Positions 19,086 through 30,687 of a stretch of DNA of 64,000 nt are shown here, piece after piece. The notes beneath the pieces were generated by a model. The model was not told the DNA's origin. It searched no databases and saw nothing but the letters and a program-made list of their open reading frames with translations. A program made the translations under genes and the position numbers. How positions within the stretch are numbered: the first letter of the stretch is position 1; every line of letters starts with the position of its first letter. Source of the stretch: Gnetum montanum (taxonomy: Eukaryota; Streptophyta; Gnetopsida; Gnetales; Gnetaceae). The stretch is taken from assembly GCA_015680685.1 (NCBI GenBank), contig MNCI01020791.1:69879-133878 (forward strand), given 5' to 3'.

Positions 19086-21513
19086 ATGGCAGCCAATCAA
19101 CCCTCGACTCCCTTGGTTAGTAACCCATTTAATTTTACTAACTACCACAACATCCCAAAGTCACTCTAGAACAGAAGTTTGATCTACGATCCCACAAACC
19201 CTACTAGTAATGCACACCAACATGTACAATGTTTTGAAACCTTACTAAGCATCCATAACATTGTCCAAAATGATGAGGCATGTAGAGTGTTTGTGACAAC
19301 ATTCAAAACCAAAGCAACACAATGGTCCTTAATGCTTCCCAATGCTTCCATTAACTCATGGTAGGAGTTCAAAACTAAGTTTTTAACTTAGTTTGAAAAA
19401 TTCACAAGACCTGCCATAGCATCTAGTAACTTCACCAACTTAAGAAAGCTACTTGGAAAAAATGTTAGGGATTACAACTTGAGATTCCTTCACTAATTAG
19501 CTTATGTGCCAAGTAAGATGTGTCCACAACCTAATGGAATCCTCAACTTTTACCTTTCTACCATTGACCCATTCTTCACCTATGCCATCAAATCAGATCC
19601 TAACATAATAGAAATATAGGGAGCAATGGCTAAAGCCATGGAGTTAGAACAAATCACCCATATGAATAGTATTCAAACACAATTTGGAATGATCAGCATT
19701 AGTAATCCTATGCAATCTAACCCTATACCTCTACCAACTTTCCCAATAGCCAATACTATGTTCCAAACTATCGTTCCCCTTCAAATGACTCAACCCACAA
19801 ATAGCTATTTTCAAGGTCCCACATCTTCTCCATTCCTACCATCTAACAATGGTTTGAATGATGACCAATCAAAGGCCTTAATCTAGTCTATCATAAACCC
19901 AAAAAAGGTATCTAATCTTGTTGAATCCATGACTCAAGCTCAAGATCAAATTACCTAGATATTAACTTCACTTCAAAAAATTTCCAATGAAATATTTGAA
20001 CTAAAGCAAAACAATAGCAAGGGTCCTATACAACTAGAAAAGTCATTAGCCAATGATAATTATTGCCACCTCCATAACACTAGGCAACATTCTAAGAAGA
20101 CTTGTCCCCAATTTTTAGCATTATATGGCAACAACACCTAAGGTCAACAAAATGGAAAACCTCCTATTATGGTCCTTAATGTACCTTGTGAAATAGAAAA
20201 CAAAGAGGTTTCCTCATTGGAGCAAGTTATGGTAAACAACCCCAACCTACATAATGGTTGTTACCATAAAGTTAGTGACATCATGAACAACACACATCAA
20301 CAAACTAGGAATGACCCTTACACTCCTCCAAACAGAAGACCTCCTAGTCAAAGTAACATAAATACTCAAAATAGGTCATCTGAAACAAACACTCCACAAT
20401 GATCAAACCGACCTTCTATATTTAGAAGAACTTCACCTCAACAAGAGGCTAAAGATGAACACAAGACTTATGATCTAGTTGAGGATTTGAAGAAAATTAA
20501 ATCTAACATCTCAATGTATGACCTTTTACAATTTAATGAAATAAAAGAGGTGATTCAAGAGATAGTTCATAGACCAGAAACCTATAAAGGAAAATTCCCA
20601 ACCCTTGAAAAGCAAGTTTACTTCATAGAAATTCCTAACACATTATCAATACAAAATGTAAACAAATCTATGATAAGCAGGAAAAAACAACCTCCTTTGC
20701 TAACAACTCTAATTATTTTAGGAAAGAATGTTCACATTTGTTTGATGGATTTTGGAGCAATTGTTAGTGTCATGCCACTTGAGGTATGTAAGACTTTAGG
20801 AGCATAGATGATACCACAAATGAAAAATGTGATTCAACTTGATGGGTCCAATGTACTTGTAGTAGGATCATTAAAAGGAGTGAAAGTGTAACTTAAACAA
20901 TACCCTACATTCACATGTTACACAGATATCCTAGTAGTTGACATGTCACCTACCTATGGTGTGATCCTATCTAGGACTTTTGGAGTTGAGTTTGGGGGCT
21001 TCTTTAGGTTAGATTTCTTAGAGCTATTAATCCCTATCAAAGAAAAATCTGAATACATGACTATACCTCGAGAACCTTTCTACAAACAAGTAGTTAGAAC
21101 CTTGGATCAAAAAAATTAATCTTTGGAAGATCGAAACACTAATATTTATGTTGGGATTATTGATATTGAGTGCAATGAACATGTTGTAAATGACTATGTG
21201 AGTGGAGCTACAAAAATAAATCCTTTCTCTCATGTAGATCCCACCCAATCCTATCAAAGTTCTAAAGAAGGTGAAGAAATCTATGGAGAAACCTTGCCTT
21301 ATCAACAACATGATGGATTTTCTAAGTAATCCACCACCTTTAGGGAAAGATAAAGATATAAATAAGACACTACCTCTTAAATTAGTTGAAGGTGTGCTAA
21401 ATTTTATTGACACATCCATGGAACATGCTCCTAGAAAGGCTATATTCGATGACCCACCAAGACATATAGCTATCATTAAAACTTATATCAAAGAAAGACT
21501 TGATAGAAAATGA
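19086..21513 (+). pseudogene. gag: Gag-protease (element C), one frame with many stops
   Basis: ATG 19086 (MAANQPSTPLVSNPFNF) begins a frame that stays in phase to about 21330. Gag capsid part: DPTNPTSNAHQHVQCFETLL, ATQWSLMLPNASINSW, LRKLLGKNVRDYNLRF. The zinc-finger-like CHLHNTRQHSKKTC near 20070 has the C-x2-H-x4-H-x4-C spacing seen in Athila/Tat-type Gags. Protease: CLMDFGAIVSVMPLEVCKTL near 20740, where the D-S-G-A site has become D-F-G-A, then DMSPTYGVILSRTFG near 20940, the second protease strand. Twelve in-frame stops interrupt this frame, yet I find no frameshift before 21330, where the open frame changes phase by one. No RT follows. Confidence 0.83.
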
Positions 21514-21529
21514 ACAAGTTAAGGTTATG

Positions 21530-21835
21530 TCTTGATTTTCATAATCATAATTATCAAGAAGTTGTTAAATAATGTCTTGATAGGAAGTATGTTGGTGGAG
21601 TCTTTAAGATAGAAGTCCTAGTCCTAGAAAAAGGTAGAACATTTGATCAAGCAAATCTTTAGGGTAAGTTCCCTTCTATGTGGTCATGCCCCTTTTGAAT
21701 TAAAGACATCATTGGCTCCAATGTGTATAAGGTTGCTGGTGTGCACGTACACAAGTTGCCTAGAAATTTTAATGCATTCCATCTAAAGCATTTCTACTTA
21801 GGTGCCCCACGTGGACAGCTAGTAGATTCTTAGTT
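21530..21835 (+). pseudogene. Integrase C-terminal remnant (element C)
   Basis: About 100 codons, with in-frame stops, read as the post-core end of a plant Ty3/gypsy integrase: LEKGRTFDQANL, GKFPSMWSCPF, IKDIIGSNVYKVAG, LPRNFNAFHLKHFYLG. It follows the protease by only a few dozen bases, so the whole RT-RNaseH-integrase core has been deleted between about 21515 and 21600. Confidence 0.7.
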
Positions 21836-23165
21836 GCATGTTTTCTTCCTCTTTTTCATGCATTTCATTTGTGTATAGTTGCATTTGCATATTTTCTTTG
21901 CATTTCCATCATTTCTTTCTTGGCATATTATTTTGATTTTTACTTTGCATATGATTTTAATAATCATTATGATCTTTTAAGTTACTAGGCGTTGGGTCAT
22001 CAAAGCACCATTGGAAAACAATGTTAGTATAATGCTTTATATAATACTTCTTATTACTATTACATAAAATCTCTTTTATACTATATATTTCAATAATTCT
22101 TTAATTCTTCCCAGTCTTTTTCAAGGTTTTAGCTTTTATAGTTATGTTGGATTATGGAGCATGAGATTTGTGCTAATGTATCATGTAATCATCATGATCA
22201 TTTGAGTGTAGGATAGGTGATGTTGAAGAATGTTTAGCCATAATCACTAGGTGACCTTGGAAAATCCCATTTTCCCTCTCATAAGCCTTAGTCCTCAAGT
22301 GTGATGATCCATGATTACCCTGTGAACATTAAGGTGAAGTGTGTTCATCTTCACTTGAGAACCTTTAGCCACCTAAGAGACCTAATATGATGCTATCAAA
22401 TTGTAATTAAAGGCACATACATGAGGGTTGAACTACACCATGGGCAAAGTTCTGAAAGAACCGTGTTCACTGGCAATGCAGCTAATTAGCTAGACTTGTG
22501 TTGGAATTCATACCTTAAGAATGAAGTACATCATTGGCAAAGTTTTCCTCAAAAAAAAAAAAAAGGAATGAGGACCATGTTCATTGGCAGTGTAATAAGT
22601 TCTTAAGTGTGATGGGGTCTAGCAGCTATCCTCACCCTAAACTCCATTTCCCCTTTCGAACCTATTTTCCAAAGAAAAAAAAGGCAAATAATCCCTTTTA
22701 ATCCATTTCCTTTTTCAATGTCAAAAAGAAAAAAAGAAAAAATGAAAAAAAAAACATTCCAAGAAAAAATCTAAAAGTTGTGGCTACCCACGATCTAACA
22801 TGAGCCTATCCTTCTCATTAAGTTTAGTATGGGTTTTGTGCTCAAAGTAGTCGACATGCTTTTGAATTTTACCTTGTGAGACAATTGGAAATGTGATCCT
22901 AGTTACATTTTAATTATATATATAGATCTATGTAGTTAAAATAATAAATTATATATTTGGATTTTAATTAAATAAGATGGTGTGGTTTGGGTGACCCATG
23001 TCTAGTTCTCTTTTGATTATACGGTTATTTTAATCATGCTTAGATTAGTATTGTTTGCTTTCAAGTTTCAATTTGTCCATTTTATGATGCTCTCATTTCT
23101 CTATCTATTTCATTTTCATTTTAAAATTTCTATGGTCTTGTTCCTTGCACTTGCATGCAATTAAA
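21836..23165 (+). other. 3' noncoding region of element C
   Basis: T-rich and A-rich DNA with homopolymers (A12 near 22553) and direct repeats: the phrase GTTCACTGGCAATGCAGC / GTTCATTGGCAGTGTAAT recurs at about 22468 and 22588. The block around 22405 (AAAGGCACATACATGAGG, GAACTACACCATGGGCAAA) matches 43615-43660 in H. No open reading frame of note. Confidence 0.75.
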
Positions 23166-23179
23166 GCTTGGGGGCTAAG
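23166..23179 (+). other. Polypurine tract of C
   Basis: GCTTGGGGGCTAAG lies immediately before the LTR start TGTTGATC. The H-associated LTR is preceded by the very similar GTTGGGGGCTATGA. Confidence 0.7.
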
Positions 23180-23441
23180 TGTTGATCTTAACACTCCCAT
23201 GCTCTCATGGGGCCATGATTATCAACATCTCTATCTCTCTCTCTTAATAACTATAGTAAAAATCATGTGAGTAGTGAGCATTTAAACTGCCAGGTGTTAG
23301 TCATTAATGGCGATGGTTACGGTCATTAGTAGCAAACGTTTTGAAAGTTATGGACATAAGTGAACACTTAATTGGAAAACATGGGCATTATTACACAAGA
23401 AGTGGTGCTGGTTTCTATAACTATTACGTAGGCATCATTAT

Positions 23442-24249
23442 TGATGAACCACGATATTGTGTATGCAATATCACATCCATCATGCGATATTGCGTATGCA
23501 ATATCACATCCTGCCTCATCTTCTATAAATAAGAGGTGGAGCCCTTGGTTCCCATATAATTAGATTTAGACCCTTAGCTAGATTCTTGTAGTTTTGTCAT
23601 TCCAGAGTTAGAATTATTTCTGTATGCCTGCAGTAGGAGTCATAGAGTGAACATATCTTTATTCGAGCAATTTGTACTCGAGCACAATTTTGTGTACAAC
23701 AATAAAGACAAACTTTATGATAAACCTTGCAGCATACATATTAAGCTAATTAGTAATTAATTATTTTTTAATGCTTTCCTAGTTAATTAATATCTCTCTC
23801 AACCTTCAACCCCCTTAGTTTAATACACTCAATACGACCACTTCAAGCATGTGTGTAGTGCTTGGTAACCCAGTAACAATTAGCATTTGGTAATCCCAGT
23901 AGTGTTGCATTGGTTCAGGATGTGTATGGAAAGTGGGAACGAATAATGGTGTTAGGAACATTTGAAAACTAGTTAATGAATATTTAATGTAAGTTAGCCA
24001 CTTAATTCTCTCTCCCTCTCCTTTATTAGGAGAAGACATAAAAAATACAAAAGCCATAAAAATAATATACCTCAAGCTTACTTAACCATACAACTGTGAA
24101 AATACAAGTAAGTTTGGGAAGAAAATGATTGATTAACCCTGAGTGTTCCATTAAGGCGCATAAGCACTTGGTCCTTGGAGTTCGATTGGATCATGCTTGA
24201 AATGCTCGTATTTGTATGGTTGAGTGTAGGGGTACCTCGCCACTCATCA
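23442..24249 (+). mobile_element. Element D 5' LTR (808 bp)
   Basis: It starts TGATGAACCACG and ends CGCCACTCATCA. U3 is short, with two GATATTGCGTATGCAATATC-type near-palindromes (23453-23510) before TCTATAAATAAGAGG (about 23522). AATAAAG lies at about 23699. A block with GTAATTAATTA and AACCTTCAACCC follows, then U5. Confidence 0.92.
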
Positions 24250-24250
24250 T

Positions 24251-24267
24251 TGGCACCATTGTTGGGG
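24251..24267 (+). other. Primer binding site, tRNA-Asp type (D)
   Basis: TGGCACCATTGTTGGGG, one base inside the LTR end, matches 13 of 17 bases of the tRNA-Asp complement. Confidence 0.82.
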
Positions 24268-24393
24268 ACTTAGTTGTTCGTGCACTACATAGAACATAGG
24301 AAATCATTCATATCATTGGAACATTAGAATGAACCCTAAGGGTTAATCAAAGAAAGATGAGACAACAGTACATTGCACATCAAACAAGACAAG

Positions 24394-26900
24394 ATGTCTT
24401 CTTCTTTACATAAGAGCACTTCACCACCTAGGACTAACACAAGAGGTAGTCGGCAGCATAATACACATAACCATGATTTGCCAGTTCCTCAATAGTTTCG
24501 TGTGGTATATACTCATCCCGATGACTATGTGCCTAATTTCAGCTTTATTCTCCACCAAGAAGAACAACTGCATTGGAGAGACTTGGAGGGTAACATAGTG
24601 TTGCCTCTAGACCGATTAGTTCCCAACATGCTCCTTTGTGCTCTCACAAGAATAGGCATGCCACTTTTATACACAGAATACATTGCATGTGATCATGACT
24701 CAAGAGACTATCATCCCACAAAAGTGCAACCTCAAAGGGACTTGTAACAAGAGAGATACCATACATCTTTGAAGGGTAAATGACCCCATGATGCTCTGCA
24801 CATTTTGAGAAAAATTGAGGATGGTGAACCTTCCTCAATAGGTTCCCCACAAAATGATGTTCCTCCTCCTGACATTGGTCAAGGGGTGGTGTGTTAGAAC
24901 CTCCACTCACTATTCACAACCTTGGTTCTGATACCCACGAACATGAAGTGTTCAACGAAGGAACGTGAACACATGATAAGGATAGATGTTCTGATCGTGA
25001 TCACGATCAAGGTCGAGACTATTGAAGAGAAGGTAGAAAACACCATCATGACAATGGTTCTCCTTCTTCTTCACCTTCATCATCATTTTCACCCTCTCCT
25101 TCAGTGTTCGAATGTAGTCATAGGGAAACCAATCGTGAGGATAAGGGAAAACGAAGTGAAAGTCATCAATGAGATAGTCGAGAACGAGGATGAGGGCACT
25201 CTAAAGAATCAAGGCATAGAAGAAGGGAGAGTAGTGAACCGAATAGACACCATAGATGCTATGAATGAGACAATCATGAAGAACCCCTACTTGTGACTAG
25301 AAGCATGCTAGATATAATGGAGGCCGTAAGAGTTCCAACAAGGCACCAAAATGATAGTAGGATCAAGAGGTTAGACATGAACAACATCCCACGATTTGAA
25401 GGGGGATACAACACTGATCCTAAAAATCATTTACAAGCATTCCATTATGCATGTGCCTTACAAAACATAGAAAATGAATGGAAAAAAATAAAGTTGTTCC
25501 CAAGGACACTAGTTAAAGAAGCTGAAAGCTAGTACCAGTCCCTAGAACCAGAATCCATTCAAAGGTGGAGTATAATGTTAGAACTATTCAATGATAAGTA
25601 CCAAACGTAATCCCAAGTGTCTAACCCGTGGAAGCAAATCCAAGGATGGAAGCAAGGAAATCATGAACCCTTGGATGTTGCCATGGGCCACTATTACACA
25701 CTGTTACATCGTTGCCCTGGCCATGGTTATTTGTAGTGGAATCAACTACACCATCTCATGGATGGACTTAGGCATGAAACAAGAAGAACCTTGGGACGTA
25801 TGCCTAAGGAAGGTTATCGAAGCTTAGGTCTCATCAAATTCATAGACTACTAGAGCAAGTTTCCAAAGATGAAGGTGAGCTATGAAAGAGAGAAATTGTA
25901 AAAGAATACAACCAAGATCCTTCCCTTCAAAAAAGGGGAGTGAGATTTTGTGAGGAAGAAGAGTCACCACTCGAAGAGATGGTGAATAGAAAAAATTTAC
26001 CTCTCCAAAAGTTAACATCAAAATTATTAGCAAAGCTAGATAAAATGTGCAACTCCTTGGATAGTAGGTTTGAAAGTGTTCTTAAAATTGTAGAGGAGTC
26101 TAGGGAGCGAGGTAGTGATTGCGATAAAAAGAAAAAGAGAGAAGTGGAAAATGCACATAACAAGGGTAAGGGAAGAATGGCCATCATAGAAGAGGTTGTG
26201 GATTTAGACATAGAATATGATAGTGGATGCAAGATGTGCTAATACGACCATCCTAAGGGATGTTACCTAGTGANGAATGGCCATCACAGAAGAGGTTGTG
26301 GATTTAGACATAGAATATGATAGTGGATGCAAGATGTGCTAATACGACCATCCTAAGGGATGTTACCTAGTGATCTCACATCTACAAGAGTCTGGGGTGT
26401 ATGCACTCAACCCATGACTAAATAAATGGCAAACACAACCCATGACCAACCTTCAACATATTATCCAAGTGGAAATCCACCACAACTCATTGAGCAACAT
26501 CAACAGTGGAAATACCCATAGTCATGGGGGATGCCACCACCAAGGCAACAATACCCATACCGGCAACCTGATCCATATGGCTACTATGTGCAACATCCAA
26601 TCTCTCCACGTGACTATGTTGGTCACGTTACATGACAACATCACTATCAAGCCCATGAGTATTATAGAACTCCTTCTCCTAGGAGAGATAACCCATAAAT
26701 ATACCATCCTTCAAATCCATCCGTAGCTCTCACACCAATAGCTCCATTACCACCCACTCCAGCAATGCAAGGGGAACTCCCTACTCAACTGTAGTAATGC
26801 AATGCCACAAGGGCTGTAAATCTTCAACCCACTATTGGTTCTGATAACCATATGAAGAAAATACCTTTTTTGATAACCAACATTCAAACCAAGCCCTTAT
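24394..26900 (+). pseudogene. gag: Gag polyprotein (element D), decayed
   Basis: Start ATG 24394 (MSSSLHKSTSPPR). The N-terminal module continues in frame after one stop (24502-24747: YTHPDDYVPNFSFILHQ, HWRDLEGNIVLPLDRLVPNM). A His/Ser/Asp-rich region and a charged tract follow, then the capsid-like part from about 25293 (RSMLDIMEAVRVPTRHQ; NNIPRFEGGYNTDPKNHLQ). The C-terminal part 25940-26242 (EEMVNRKNLPLQKLTSKLLA; KKKREVENAHNKGKGR) ends in CKMC-stop-YDHPKGC, the zinc-knuckle-like site with its fifth codon mutated to stop. An assembly duplication around the N at 26274 repeats 99 bases of this region. Pseudogene. Confidence 0.85.
26175..26373 (+). repeat. 99-bp direct duplication around a single N
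   Basis: 26175-26273 and 26275-26373 are the same sequence with one difference (CATCATAG versus CATCACAG), separated only by the N at 26274. A, B, F and G have one copy. It is best explained as two overlapping contig ends joined without merging. Confidence 0.85.
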
Positions 26901-26935
26901 AACCACAAGCTTCAAAGCTCTGAACGATTGAACCT

Positions 26936-27720
26936 TTGAACGCCTCCCCATCAAATAAAGCTTCAGAGCTCCCTTCAAATCAAACACCGAGCTCAACACA
27001 TACGGTTATGTTAACACATGTCATTACTGACTGGATCAAGGTTGGCCACCTTCCTAGGAAATTCTTTGATCCTGGAAGCCCTCTAATCTATCTCCAAATC
27101 ACTAGGAATGAGCCATGCAAAGCTCTTCTAGATTCAGGTTTTTGATTCAACTTAATATCGCAAGAAATGTACAAAGCCTGGGACTTGCCTCCATTGAAGA
27201 AGAGCAATATTCACCTAGAGCTGTCTAACCAGTCCATCACTGTTCCCTTGGGATTAGTGGAGGACATCATCACCACTATGTGTGGGTGGTCGTACCTAGC
27301 TGATTTTCTAGTGATACAAGTGAATAACGGTAAAAGGGACTTCCCAATCATAATGTGAAGGGCATGGCTAAGTACTATAGATGCACACCTAGAAATCTGT
27401 GATCTTTCCTTGCAAATATCTAAGGAGAACACTTTTGGAAAGATCGAGAAGAAGAAGGTTTTATGCATTGCATACAGTGATATAGGGTGCAATTGCATGC
27501 AAATATCATGGACTATGCAAAGTTTAGCATTGCCTGCATACAACAGGTGTGCACAAGACATTAACATATAAAAGTGCCTGTATGCAGTAGCCACACGAGA
27601 AGAAGACACCCAGTGGTTGATAGCTAATCAAGAGAGCAACTCACTCATATGTATGGAACCAACTGAGGAAATAACTTGCACTTACATCGAAAACATAGAT
27701 GCACTAGAGCAAGTCTGCTG
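26936..27720 (+). pseudogene. Retropepsin-like protease (element D)
   Basis: The frame runs through MLTHVITDWIKVGHLPRKF and ALLDSGF, the active-site D-S-G at about 27125-27145, then a stop. MYKAWDLPPLKKSNIHLELS, SITVPLGLVEDIITTMCGW and NNGKRDFPIIM follow, with a TGA replacing the Gly codon after IIM. The acidic/Cys-rich spacer and TYIENIDALEQV link to RT in the same phase. It processes Gag-Pol in intact relatives; here it is interrupted. Confidence 0.8.
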
Positions 27721-27989
27721 CCAACTTTCAAGCCTTAACCTTGAAAACATCAACTAGTTGAAGCTGGAAATTCCTGAAAAATTCAAACAAGAGCCCCTAG
27801 AATTAAAACCATTGCCCACTGTTCTGGAATATATGATCCTTAAAAATGGAAAATTGTTATTCATCAATGTAAGACTTGCTTCCAAATAAAAAGGAAGACT
27901 GCTGAAAGTAATAAAAAAGTGGTCAAATCCCTTTTCCTGGTCATATCCCAAATTAACTGGAATAGATCCTAGGATATGCCAACATAGGA

Positions 27990-29280
27990 TTTACACTGAC
28001 CCCTCCATGAAATGTCGAAAAAAACTGCAGAGGTGATTGAACGCAAAATTGAAGCAAGTAGGAAAAGTAGAAATAGAACAACTTCTTAAAGCTGGGTTCA
28101 TATATCCCATTGCTGATAGCGAATGGATTAGCCCTTTGGTAATCATGCCTAAAAAGGAAGGCAAAGGGAGGGTGCGCATAGATTTTAAGCTGCTAAATAT
28201 GATGACATTTAAGGATCACTTTCTGTTACCATTTGTTGACCAAGTCTTAGACACCATAGCAAGGCATCGCTATTACAGTTTTTTGGATGGCTATAGTGGA
28301 TACAAGCAAAGATCAAGCCAAGACAACATTCACCAGTCCTTGGGGGACGTTTGTGTATAAAAAAATGTTGTTTGGCTTGTGTAATGCTCCTACCACATTT
28401 CAACGCCTAGTTCTAAGCATATTGCAAGAGCAGATAGGGAACGGAGTGGAAGTCTTTATGGATGACTTCTCCACCTATGGAACAAGTTTTGACCAAGCCT
28501 TGGACCAATTAGAGAAAGTCCTGAAAAGATGCATAGAAACCAATCTAAGGCTCAACTAGTAGAAAAGCCATTTAATGATCCAAGAAGGCATAGTACTTGG
28601 GCATAAAGTTTCACATGTAGGAATAGAGGTAGACCTAGATAAAATTCGGGTCATCCAAGAAATCACTCGTCAACCAGAAATTGTCAAAGACATTCGGTCA
28701 TTCCTTGGACACATTGGCTACTATAGGAGATTCATTTAGAACTTATCCAATATTGCCAAACCATTGGTAGAGCTAACAAAGAAGGATGTACCTTTTGAGT
28801 GGACTAGGGAATGTGAACGAGCATTCCAAACCCTAAAATGAAAGCTAGTAGAAACTCCCATTCTACAAGCTCCTGATTGGACTAGACTATTTCACATCAT
28901 GATTGACACATCCAATTATGCCTTAGGAGCCGTACTTATATAGTTAGATGACCAAAAATGCCCTTACTACATCCACTATGCAAGTAGAAGTATCGTCGAT
29001 GCACAACTTAACTACACAACTACAGAGAAAGAATTAATGGCTGTAGTGTTTTCACTAGATAGGTTTAGGCACTATGTGTTAGGTTACAAAGTGTTCATCC
29101 ACATGGATCTTAGGGCAATCTAGTTCCTTATGAACAAGCCAATGGTTAGCCCCCATATTATATAATGGCTGGTAATTCTACAGGAGTTTGATCTAATGAT
29201 GATCGATTGAAAAGGCACTGAGAATATAGTTGCAGATCATTTATCTTGGTTGCACTAGGACAACAAAGAGGATGAATATG
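27990..29280 (+). pseudogene. pol: Reverse transcriptase and RNaseH (element D)
   Basis: RT fingers/palm: EIEQLLKAGFIYPIADSEW, PLVIMPKKEGKGRVRIDFKL, RHRYYSFLDGY. A small indel near 28285 shifts the frame, after which DQAKTTFTSPWGTFVYKKM, LFGLCNAPTTFQRLVL and the catalytic FMDD (28455-28466) are intact. Connection: FLGHIGYYRRFI near 28705. RNaseH: FHIMIDTSNYALGAVL (first catalytic Asp), TTTEKELMAVVF (catalytic Glu), then the degenerate HMDLRAI and ENIVADHL. From 28287 to 30636 the frame stays the same with about a dozen stops. The motifs are of Athila/Tat type rather than chromovirus. Confidence 0.88.
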
Positions 29281-29282
29281 TA

Positions 29283-30636
29283 ATGTATGATCATTTTCCT
29301 AGTGAAGCCCTCTTTGCCGATGTAGTGAATAACCAACTACCCAAGGAGATGAACTGGTATAGTAGCATTCTCACCTATCTCCTTACTCAACAAACACCAC
29401 AGGAGCTGGACCTTAGGAAGAAACAAAAGTTTCTTGATAGAGCCAAGTACTTCATGGAGATTAATGGACAACTTTACAAAGTGTGTCATGATGGCTTGGT
29501 TCGATGGTGTGTGCTCGATGTAGACCAATTGAGAGTTCTCCAAGATGCTCATGAGGGCCCTTGTGGAGGTCACTATGTAGGGAGACAAATGACTATTAAG
29601 ATCTTGCTTGCAGGATATTACTAGCCAACATTATTTCGAGATGCCTACCAATTTGTCTGATCTTGTGAGTGTTGTCAATGTGATGGGGGAATGACTGCTA
29701 AAATGGAGGGTCTACAACAATGGATTCAACTGTTAGAACCCTTCGACATTTAGGGGAGAGACTTTATGGGGTCCATTATAATAATGTCCAATGAAAAAGC
29801 TTACATTGTAGTTGACATAGACTATTTAACAAGATGGGTTGAAGTAGCTACTGTTAAAGACTAGACATCATCTATAGTTGCACGATTTGTGCAACAAAAA
29901 ATCATAAATAGGTTTGGTGTGCCACATGCACTTATTTTGGATAATGGAACACACTTCACAAGTGCAAATTTTCAAAAGTTAATGCAACGCTTAGGAGTTG
30001 AACACAAATTGACTAGACCTTATCACCCCTAAGCTAATGGACAAGCTGAGGTCACCAATAGGGAGATCACTAAAATATTGACTAGGAGAATTAGTAAGTG
30101 TAGGCGAGATTGGAGCACTAAACTGAATGATGCTCTTTGGGCATACCACTCCACTTGGAAACTCCCTATAGGCTACTTTCCGTATGAGTTAGTGTACAGA
30201 AAGCTTCTAATGGTTCTGATTCAAATTGAGCTTCGTACAATATCAACAGCTTGTGACCTCAACCTTGAACTTGATCTAGCATAGAAACAAAGGTTGACAA
30301 CTTTAAACATGCTAGACAAAAACTGATTAGCTGCCCTATCATCAAATGAGTTGCATAAGGAATATAACAAGCAACGTCATGACTTGAAGATTCAAAAGGT
30401 TAAGTATCAACCAGGAGATAAGGTTCTCTACTGGAACCCCACAGATGTGCCACAATGCACAAAATTTCAAACACTATGGGAAGGACCTTACATTATTCAT
30501 GTAACCTTTCCTTCAAAGGCCATGACCATATACAAACCTGAGAGCCCTGATAAAAGATTGTTAGTCAATGTGCAATAGATCAAACCCTTCCATGAATTTA
30601 GAACAACTAGTGCACATAATACCTCTAAGAAGGGAT
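29283..30636 (+). pseudogene. int: Integrase (element D)
   Basis: A linker and zinc-binding domain (HEGPCGGHYVGRQMTIKILL, then CECCQCDGGMT) precede the catalytic core: D at 29760-29762 (GRDFMGS), D at 29940-29942 (LILDNGTHF) and E at 30048-30050 (ANGQAEVTNRE), with D-35-E spacing. The following WAYHSTWKLPIGYFPYELVY and the SH3-like VKYQPGDKVLYWNPT...LWEGPYIIHV close the protein, ending with RLLVNVQ. Stops replace Trp and Gln codons at several places (29752, 30030). No chromodomain. Confidence 0.88.
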
Positions 30637-30671
30637 GACCCTATTCACTATTTCAGATCTCCTCCTTCCAA

Positions 30672-30687
30672 TTCAATCATGGGGGAG
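30672..30687 (+). other. Internal polypurine-tract-like motif (D)
   Basis: TTCAATCATGGGGGAG differs in one base over its first 14 from TTCAGTCATGGGGG of the terminal tract at 32557-32570. It lies about 1.9 kb upstream of that tract. Confidence 0.5.
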
